Shown piece by piece: positions 56,547 to 64,000 of a stretch of 64,000 bases of DNA. A program made the position numbers and the translations under genes. The stretch comes from Agarophyton chilense. Lineage: Eukaryota > Rhodophyta > Florideophyceae > Gracilariales > Gracilariaceae. Every line of letters starts with the position of its first letter. The first letter of the stretch is position 1. The notes below the pieces were generated by a model, which saw only the letters and a list, made by a program, of their open reading frames with translations, was not told the origin of the DNA and made no database searches. Where the stretch lies: positions 930,001 through 994,000 of the forward strand of contig JARGXX010000079.1 of NCBI GenBank assembly GCA_030374765.1, read 5' to 3'.

Positions 56547-59500
56547 TTGAGGCTGACGACGCCCGAGGCGCCGATGCCTCGCTCCCCGGTGAAAATCCTG
56601 AAAAGGAAGGACACCGCAGACGCGGACTCTAAACACCTCGGTGTTTTGCGTCGACCGTGGATAGGGATTAGAAATAACCGGATCCCGGATAGAGTCTTAG
56701 TAATGGCCAAGCGTAACTACAAGGTTTACGCTGACCTTGGTCTGCACACGCAGTTTATGGTGAGATATTTCACGGTCCTGGATACAGGTGCTGGGCCGAA
56801 CTTTATTGTGGAATCGGTTTTACCCCCGCCATTGCGGTCACTCATCCGTTCTGAAACGGTACCCGACGTCTCAGACGCCAATAACAACCCGTTGAAAACG
56901 GTTGGTGTGATCGACCTGGTCGTCAGGCTAGGGCGGATGGTGGTTAAACTAACTTTTATTGTGTGCCGCTTGCTGGCCGAGCCAGTTATACTGGGATGTG
57001 ACTCCTGCGACAGGTTTGTCGACGCCATCCGCCCACACCTTAAGCAGGTGGAACTTGAGGACGGATCGACCGTCCCTATTGTTCGTCAACCGCTGAAGCG
57101 GGCATCGAGGAAACACGTTTCTCTACCTGCTGCGCAGGAACCCACACCGGCGAACCGGGATTCTACGAAGCTACGCGTTGCCTCGTCAGTAACCATACCC
57201 CCGGAGAGCCAGGTTATGGTTTCAGTCAATTCCCGTCAACACGGTCTTCGGGTTGTTCAGCCCTTGCCCTCGTTGTACGAGAAATTTCAGTTAACCGTTG
57301 CGAACGGAATCGTGCAAGTCACGCCGAATTCCCCTGTCAAGGTGTTGGTTGCCAATCTGGGAAAGGCTCCCCAGACGCTGGCAAAGAACCAAGTCATTGG
57401 GTCTGTGACGCCGCACCCGCTCGCGATGCTCCCTACAAAGGTGACGGCTGCCGAAGTACTCGGAATAACTCCCTCTACCGAGGATGGTCTCCCGGTATCC
57501 GGTGCAGAAACCTCCGGGGAGGCACAGCAGTTGGCGCTCGATAAAACCGTCAAGACGGATGCATTTCCGACCTCGGTGGTTCCCACACCTGACACCAGGG
57601 CACAGCCTACGAGCTACGATAAGATAGACCCGATCAAGGCCCTCGAGGACCTGGACCTTAGTCATGTACCGGTCTCACACCGGGACCGCTTACGCGGAAT
57701 GCTACGCGAGTTTACCACAATGTGGGACGGCTCACTTGGTGAGATCAATACAACCGAACATCGGATAGACTTGCTACCGGACGCACGTCCGGTTGCACAA
57801 CCCCCTTTCAGGGCGGGACCGAAAGCTCAGGAGGAGGAAGAATTTCAGGTGGACAAGATACTCCGTGCTGGAGTCATCGAGCCCGCCCAATCTCCTTGGG
57901 CTTCACCGGTGGTGCTGGCCCTCAAGGCTGACGGCACGTGGCGGTTTTGCGTTGACTACCGCGGCCTCAATGCCGTCACCGTGAGGGACACCTACCCGAT
58001 TCCGCGCATGGACGAGTGTATAGACTCGCTCGGGGTCGCTACCGTTTTTACGGCTCTGGAGCTAACTGGGGCTACTGGAAAGTCCCAGTCGGGGAAGAGG
58101 ACCGAGACAAAACCGCGTTTGTTTGCCACTCGGGTTGCTACCGCTTCAAGCGGATGCCGCTTGGTTTAACCAATGCACCGGCCACCTTTCAAAGGGCAAT
58201 AGACATACTGATGTCGCGTTTCAAGTGGCGCACGTGCCTTGTCTACTTGGACGACATAATTGTCTTTTCCACAAACCTGGACGATCACCTGACCCACGTG
58301 CGGGACGTGATGACCGTACTGCGAGACGCAGGAATAACCCTCAAGTTGAGGAAGTGCGAGTTCTTCACCGACACAGTGAAGTATCTCGGGCACGTCATCC
58401 GTCCAGGACGGTTAATGATCGAACAAGTTCGTATCAAGTCCCTCTGCGAAGCGAAGGAGCTCCGTACTCAAACGGAGCTCCGATCCTTTTTAGGTCTGGT
58501 CAACCTCTATCGACTGTTTATACCGAGTTCCTTGGATATCGCCGCTCCGCTACACGCGCTACTGCGGAAGCAGCCACCGAAGCTTGCGCCATTTACCACC
58601 GATCAGTCGGAATCTTTTCGCTCCTTGATTAAGACAGTTACGACAGCTCCCATCCTATCCTTGCCCAAACCTGGGCTTCCCTACTCCATCGACACCGATG
58701 CCAGAGACCACCAGGTGGGCTGCGCACTGTTCCAAACCACCCCCGAGGGGGAACGAAAACCAATTGGCTATTGGTCCCGCACGCTGAACGTCCACGAGCG
58801 CAACTACTCGGTCTCCGAGAAGGAGTACCTCGCAGTGGTCTGGGCGCTATCCACTCTGCGCCCATACCTCATGGGCGTTCATTTCACCGTATACACGGAC
58901 CATGCCTCGTTGAGGTGGCTGCTGAACATCGCAGATCCTTCTGGCCGCTTAATGCGGTGGCGCCTGCGCTTAGCGAAATTCGACTTCGAGTTCGTCTACA
59001 AGAAGGGTGTCCAGAACACCCAAGCAGACGCCCTCTCTCGATTACCTACGACAGGTGAAGCACTTGCCCACCCGGAGGTCGACGAGATCCCGTGCTTTAC
59101 CTTGGAAGGGGAAACACCGACGGAGTCGGATTGGCCCGAAACCGGGGAAGACACCATGGAAATGGATGAGCTACTCGCAGCGCGTGGGAATGAAACACCC
59201 GTACCCGGGACCTTTGTACCCATCTCCACCGAGGAGATGATCCGAGAACGGTTCGGCGACCCGTTCTGCACGCGCATACGGGCCCGCCTAAACGGTGGAG
59301 AGGACCTCCCGTTCGAGGTAAACGACATCGGTTACCTCGTCCGGACGGTGGACCACCGATCCCAGATCGTGGTCCCCCACACCCTGCAAACCAGGGTGCT
59401 CCACCTCTCACACTACCCGACCCTCGGGGGACACTCCGGTGGGAGAAAACTTTATCTAACCCTGCGAAGGGACTTTTATTGGCCCGCTATGGCGGTTGAT

Positions 59501-61786
59501 TGCTACGCTACGGTGCAGTTCTGCACCCAATGCGCAAAGAACCGGGTGAAACTCCGGAAGCACTCCAAACGGATGAATCTTTTCCCCGCAAGGGCGCCCC
59601 TCGAGTTTGTCGCAATCGACATTCTCGGGCCTCTACTCAAGACGCGCAAGGGAAACAAGTTCCTCTTGGTTATCACTGACCGCTTTTCGAAGCTGGTGCG
59701 CACCGTACCGTTACGGAAGATCACCACTTTCACGGTTGCGAACGCCTTCGTTACGCACTGGGCGTTCGTCTATGGCCCTCCGATAGAGGTTCTATCCGAT
59801 AACGGTAAGCAGTTCGCCTCTAAGTTCTTTCAGGACGTCTGCGGCATCCTCGACGTCAAGAACCTGTTTACTACCACCTACCACCCGCAAACAAACGGGC
59901 AGGTGGAACGCTTCAACCGCACCCTACTCGCGTCGCTACGCTCCTACGTATCCGATCACCCAATGACGTGGGACATTTATTCTGATGCTATCACCTACGC
60001 CTACAACACGCAGGTTCACCGGACAACCGGTCTGACTCCCTTCGAGCTTGTGCTCTCCAGGACACCCCCGCCAGTGGCGGTCGAACCCCAACACAGGGTC
60101 AACTCTTTCCCATCCGTGGGTCAATACCGCCTCAAGTGGAAGAACTGGTTTACCAAGCTCGTACCGGTCGCCCGGAAGTCCATGGAACGTGCCCAGGCCG
60201 CCTACAAGCGGGGTTTTGATAACCACTTACGCGGACCACTACCGGCACCGCCCAAGCTGGGAACCTACGTGTTCGTTCGCCGGGAGTACTACAACCCCCG
60301 GACCGACAAGCGTCACAAGCTCTCACCTGTCGCTGAAGGTCCGTTCCGGGTCGTGTCCTCCCTCCCCGGCACCGTTGTGGTGGACAAGAACGGCGACCAC
60401 GAACGTCTTTCACAAGACTGCATCGTAGCCGCCCCACCGCCGCAGGCGGAAAACGCATCAGCCCCCATCGAAACGGCCTCGGATACCACGGGGACAGCGG
60501 TGGCACCATGCCCCGCCGCTGTACCGCACCCCTCATGGGGTCTCTCCGATATACCGACTTTATCGGAACCACCGGTAATGCCGGAAACACCTGGCCCTCG
60601 CGGCCAGCTACCCTTACGGGCGCCGCGCAGCGGTATTTATACCCGCCATGTGGTTAGCCCACCATCACCCGTCGCTCCGTCTAAGGAGGGGGAGGGGACC
60701 CAATCAATCGCGGAAGCATCGCCGTCGCAACGGAAGTTTAACCGGATACCCCGGGCAAGGCCCCCGAGCGGGCAACCGGCATCGTCGCCGGACGCCAATC
60801 CGCTTCCGCGGGACGAGGCGGTCAACCCGACCGCCACGCAACCCCGCAAGGGGGACCAAGGCGCTCGATGACCCGAAGCCGGGAAGCGAGACGCTACGGA
60901 CGCTCCGCACCGCGTGGAAGCAACTGAGGGCTCCCCGCACATTCGCGGTCGCACACCGAGCGTTTCGGTCGATACCGGTACTCCGGCGGGCGCTGCGCAA
61001 GCAGGTCTAGCGAGACACTCCGATGAGAACGGTACGAACCCCATGGGGGAAAAGGGGCGCAACGACAAGTCGAAAACCGCCTCCCTTGCCGAACAATCGG
61101 AGCCAACCGTCCGCGACGGCCCGACCACCCGTCCTCAAGGTCACGTGACACGGGCGAGAGATCGGACCAATGGGCACCCGGCATCCCGGTCATTGGCTGA
61201 CAGCCACCCCGCGGAGGCGGATCGCCGGGACGGTGAACCACTCACCGCCCACGGCGCACTGCACAGCGGAAACTGCCCACCAATGGGAACGCCGCAGGCC
61301 GCCAATCAAGCGGAGGCCTCCGGCGAACTGTCACCAAGACGGAAGGACCCCCGCAAACTCGCGGTAAGAGCGGACTTCAGGGAAGCCCCTACCGCCCAGC
61401 GGAAACACAACCCGGCCGCGCCGGCAACTTCCGCGAAGCGGTACGGCAGCCCCGGCAACCCGGCAACAACCGCAGAGCGGAATGACAAACCGGGTGACCC
61501 GGTACAGGCGACGACGAGCCCAGCAGCACGCGGCGCTGAGGCTCGGGTCACCACCACCCGGCAAGGCCGGCAAGTTTACGTGCAGGAGTACGTCGTCGAC
61601 CGGATCGTCGGACATAGGTACGATGAGCACGGGGTGCTCCAGTACCGGACCCGCTGGTACGGATACGGGCCGGAGTGGGACACCCCGGAGCCCATCGAGC
61701 ACCTCCCGCGCTCCGCGGTAATGCGATACCACCGCCTTGCGGGGACCGCACTCCCAGCCACGCTGGTAAAGGCCCAAGAGGGATAA
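56547..61786 (+). pseudogene. G3 pol: protease, reverse transcriptase, RNase H, integrase, chromodomain
   Basis: Protease about 56700-57030, with LDTGAGPNFI at 56781 and VILGCDSCDRF. Reverse transcriptase about 57757-58500, with FCVDYRGLNAVT, PLGLTNAPATFQRAID and the catalytic YLDD at 58244-58255. RNase H about 58670-59050, with IDTDARDHQVGCALF, SEKEYLAVVWAL, YTDHASLRWLL and ADALSR. Integrase zinc site about 59400-59560 (H..H, C..C), core about 59600-60060 (AIDILG, SDNGKQFASKFF, YHPQTNGQVERFNRT), GPF module near 60320-60390. Then a long Pro/Arg/Thr-rich linker and a chromodomain at 61577-61735 (EYVVDRIVGH, TRWYGYGPEWDT, PIEHLPRS). Closest to whole of the three pol regions; broken in a few places. 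Confidence 0.92.
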
Positions 61787-62361
61787 ACTGTGAACACGGA
61801 ATGGAATGGCTGATGGCGCCACGCGCCATCTCCGTCCATGCCCCAACGCGGGGAAGGAAGAAACCGCTCACGCTATCCCAACGTCGTTGGTGGTCGTGCC
61901 AGTTACCTGGTCCGCGCGCGAAGCGCCCACCGTTAGACACGGAACTCCCAGCTAGGCTGGTTCCCTGCAACGCCGGAACCCCGGTTGAAGGCCGGTACCC
62001 CGGAAAGAAAGAAGTGGACTTGGGAAAGAGCGTCGGAAAGGCGACCCTCTTCTTTTTATTCTCACTACTGGCAAGGGCGCCCTAGTGACGCCGCCCTACA
62101 TTCTCCCGGAAGCTGCGGTCATTCCTCCGCACGAGGTGGACCCCCGCCCAGGCGGTTGGCTAAGGCATCCCGCATGGCGGCCACATCACCCGAGATCTCG
62201 GAAGGGCGAAGCTCTACCTCCCGAAGGAAGCGCGCGATGACCTCGCCCCGCTCCGCGCCAGCGGCAGTTGCGGGCGGGCCCGCCACCGATGGAGTCGGAT
62301 AGGAATCCGTTCGCACGGCATCAGCAGCCCCGGACGGAGCCGCACCACCGTATTCAACGGA
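61787..62361. other. Space between pol and the antisense gene, G3
   Basis: About 575 bases between the two convergent stops. GC-rich; it lacks the AAGAAG tract of G1 and G2. A plus-strand purine block (GGAAAGAAAGAAGTGGAC) lies near 62002-62019. Confidence 0.4.
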
Positions 62362-63894
62362 CTACTCACCGGCCTCGCCGGACTCGTCATCCTCCATCGG
62401 AGCGTAACCCGAATCCTCCGGTTCGTTGTCGACCATCGGGTCACCATCCGCATAGCCGCAGTAATAGTCGCTCGAGTCGACATACCCTCGCGGGTGGTTG
62501 GCCGGGACTTCACGCGGCGCATGCCGGCTGGCTTCCGCTTCCTCGCGGCTGATCTCGTGGTACTCCCAGGGATCGAAGTAGACGAAATCCCCCGCTAGCG
62601 CGGTATTCCTCCCAAATCCGGGGCCAGACCCGCGACGCGGTTGAATGCGTTGGGAGTTCTCCAGCGGGACCTCATCCCACTGGACCCCCTCCATAAAGTC
62701 GAGGAGGCCCAGCATCTCTTCTTCGTTCGCCTCGCCCCCGAGGGGGATGCGCATGTCCAAACGGCGGATCGCAGCCCGCACACGTGGTGGCACGTACCAC
62801 AATCGGTATTGGTCGTACGCCTCAGCGAGGATAAAAGCCGCAGTGCGGACGGCCCATTCGCTTACCACGACGGACCACCACCCCGACTGGGGATCGTTCA
62901 AGAACGACGACCCTACATAGGTGAAGACTGGGGGCAGCTCAATGAAGCAACCCCAGCACGCCTCCAAGGACGACCACCAGTCTGGGAGACTGACGTACCG
63001 ACCACGTCGGTGAGCAGGCGCGATGCGCTCAATCTCCGTGTTCTGGTACGGTACGAAATACCCGGTCGGGGCCCGCCAAGGCCGCTCATCGCGGATGAAG
63101 TTCTGAAGGAAGTTCGAGTGCGACTGCCGCGGTTGGTAGCGGAACTCTGCCCGAAGAATCGGTCGTGCCCAGCAAAGGGCTTCTTGCCGAGCGATCGGTG
63201 TGCCCCTCCAACCGAGGGTTTCCAATCCGTTAAGACGGTCACAGTACGACATTTCCCCGCGAGTGCGGTAAAGGTGGACGTCGAATTCGACCTTTGGCGG
63301 TATCGGGAACTCGAAAGGCGCCCGATGGTGCCTGAGGTATGCGATCCGCACAAGCGCGGCCTGAGCCTCCGCAGAGGATTCACCGCGTCGGCGGAGTATG
63401 TGGTGTACCGGGATGGCAATGCGATTACGCCAATCCCAGGACATGGTCACCACGCCGGGCAGGTCGCCCGGGAGCATCTCCGAATTATCGGTGTAGGATT
63501 TGATCAAATCCTCGTCGCGGACATCCAATGGGTGAAACCAAGGCGCATACCGCAACATCGCGGAGCCATGCCGAGTTCTCGGATTTGCACCCACAAGGGC
63601 GTCGTAGGTCGGCCACTGCGGTGGGTCCGCCTGTCCGCGAAAGCGGGCGCCAATACGGCGGTCTTCGTACGCGAGGTTGGTAACATCCCCAGGGTGGGGC
63701 GCGGACCGGAAGCCGGTGGAACCGCCAAGGGCGGGAGTCGCGGATGTGTTATGACGGTCGGGGTTGGACATGGTGCGTGTTGGTGTGCTGTTGTTGGAAT
63801 CGGATGCGAAGAGCGTGCGTGGGATCCCTGGTGAAGTTGTGTTGGTTTCCGGAGACCCGGTGTCGGACGCGCTCTTATCATGACGAGCTGTCAT
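62362..63894 (-). CDS. Antisense accessory gene of G3 (aORF), looks whole
   Basis: A 510-residue open frame opposite to G3, starting 46 bases from the 3' LTR edge. It has a Ser/Thr/Pro-rich N-terminus (to about 90), then the same core as in G2: YAPWFHPLDVRDEDLI, DWRNRIAI, RRRGESSAEAQAA, TRGEMSYCDRL, RPILRAEFRYQPRQ, GCFIELPPVFTYVGS, NDPQSGWW, YDQYRLWYVPP, WDEVPLEN and DFVYFDPW, and an acidic C-terminal tail (MVDNEPEDSGYAPMEDDE). Rich in Trp, Tyr and Arg; no signal peptide, membrane helix or known catalytic set. Shorter than the G2 product, mainly because the Pro/Gly-rich C-terminal extension is missing. Conservation of a long frame across elements with different LTRs argues for a real product. 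Function unknown. Confidence 0.85.
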   Translation of the reverse strand: MTARHDKSASDTGSPETNTTSPGIPRTLFASDSNNSTPTRTMSNPDRHNTSATPALGGSTGFRSAPHPGDVTNLAYEDRRIGARFRGQADPPQWPTYDALVGANPRTRHGSAMLRYAPWFHPLDVRDEDLIKSYTDNSEMLPGDLPGVVTMSWDWRNRIAIPVHHILRRRGESSAEAQAALVRIAYLRHHRAPFEFPIPPKVEFDVHLYRTRGEMSYCDRLNGLETLGWRGTPIARQEALCWARPILRAEFRYQPRQSHSNFLQNFIRDERPWRAPTGYFVPYQNTEIERIAPAHRRGRYVSLPDWWSSLEACWGCFIELPPVFTYVGSSFLNDPQSGWWSVVVSEWAVRTAAFILAEAYDQYRLWYVPPRVRAAIRRLDMRIPLGGEANEEEMLGLLDFMEGVQWDEVPLENSQRIQPRRGSGPGFGRNTALAGDFVYFDPWEYHEISREEAEASRHAPREVPANHPRGYVDSSDYYCGYADGDPMVDNEPEDSGYAPMEDDESGEAGE

Positions 63895-63928
63895 GCCGAC
63901 TTCCTCTTCGAGGTGTTCGCCCTGTCTT

Positions 63929-63940
63929 AAGGGGGGGATA
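63929..63940 (+). other. Polypurine tract of G3
   Basis: AAGGGGGGGATA directly before the 3' LTR TG, the classic plus-strand primer. Confidence 0.85.
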
Positions 63941-64000
63941 TGAAGAGCAACGTCCTCCAGGGAGGTTTTTGGGGACTTAAGTTTTCTCCGGAGCCTCCGG
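63941..64000 (+). repeat. 3' LTR of G3, first 60 bases only
   Basis: TGAAGAGCAACGTCCTCCAG and what follows match 52994-53053 with about two differences. Cut by the window end. Confidence 0.9.

Larger units (their letters stand above)
52994..64000 (+). mobile_element. Ty3/gypsy chromovirus G3, 3' LTR cut by the window end
   Basis: Plus-strand element with 5' LTR 52994-53867, primer site, gag, pol with chromodomain, opposite-strand accessory gene, polypurine tract and the first 60 bases of the 3' LTR (63941-64000). The two LTR starts agree at all but about two of 60 bases, so it is young. It belongs to the same lineage as G1 and G2 (same primer site, same gene plan, same antisense gene), but its LTR is unrelated at sight. 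Most coding parts are open over long stretches; broken in a few places. The target duplication cannot be tested here. Confidence 0.93.

Noticed and set aside
1-64000. CRISPR arrays, riboswitches, bacterial promoters and operons
   Set aside because: None seen; the content is eukaryotic.

Overview
This window looks like a repeat-rich stretch of a compact eukaryotic genome. About nine tenths of it is LTR or related retroelement sequence. The few host genes are intronless as far as can be seen and close together. That mix (short, mostly single-exon genes in small islands between large nests of Ty1/copia and Ty3/gypsy elements, plus a tyrosine-recombinase retroelement) fits a red alga such as a florideophyte. 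The species is an inference from architecture only. No prokaryotic features (operons, Shine-Dalgarno sites, CRISPR) are seen.

Layout. 1-2.0 kb: one unassigned open frame (852-1721, minus). 2.7-5.6 kb: a very decayed Ty1/copia-like fossil on minus. 5.9-8.0 kb: a decayed Ty3/gypsy chromovirus fossil on plus, head to head with it. 8.4-12.6 kb: a tyrosine-recombinase retroelement (DIRS order, PAT/Ngaro-like) on minus, between 197-bp direct repeats. 14.1-19.3 kb: a young-looking Ty1/copia element on minus with 372-bp LTRs. 19.7-20.3 kb: remnant of a pogo/Tigger-like DNA transposon.

20.4-46.7 kb is a nest. An old Ty1/copia element with 131-bp LTRs and target duplication TGGAG was invaded by Ty3/gypsy element G1 (22240-31592, target duplication TCTTC), by G2 (33291-45079, target duplication TGATG) and, inside its own 5' LTR, by a 496-bp MITE-like element (46153-46648). 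LTR divergence (about 21%, 6% and 2%) agrees with the nesting order. 46.7-51.3 kb is a host gene island: a basic serine-rich protein, an AMMECR1 family protein, and a protein of unknown function convergent with it. 51.9-53.0 kb is another copia remnant, entered at 52993 by a third Ty3/gypsy element, G3 (52994 to beyond the window end).

The most interesting signal is that G1, G2 and G3, which differ in LTR sequence and length, all carry a long extra gene on the opposite strand, between the chromodomain end of pol and the 3' LTR. Its product (510-631 residues where it looks whole) is clearly homologous in all three and matches no domain I recognise. All three also share a primer-binding-site core, TGGTCTCCCGA. 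They form one chromovirus lineage with a conserved antisense accessory gene. All retroelements are treated as fossils: only extents, parts, relative age and whether they look whole are given.
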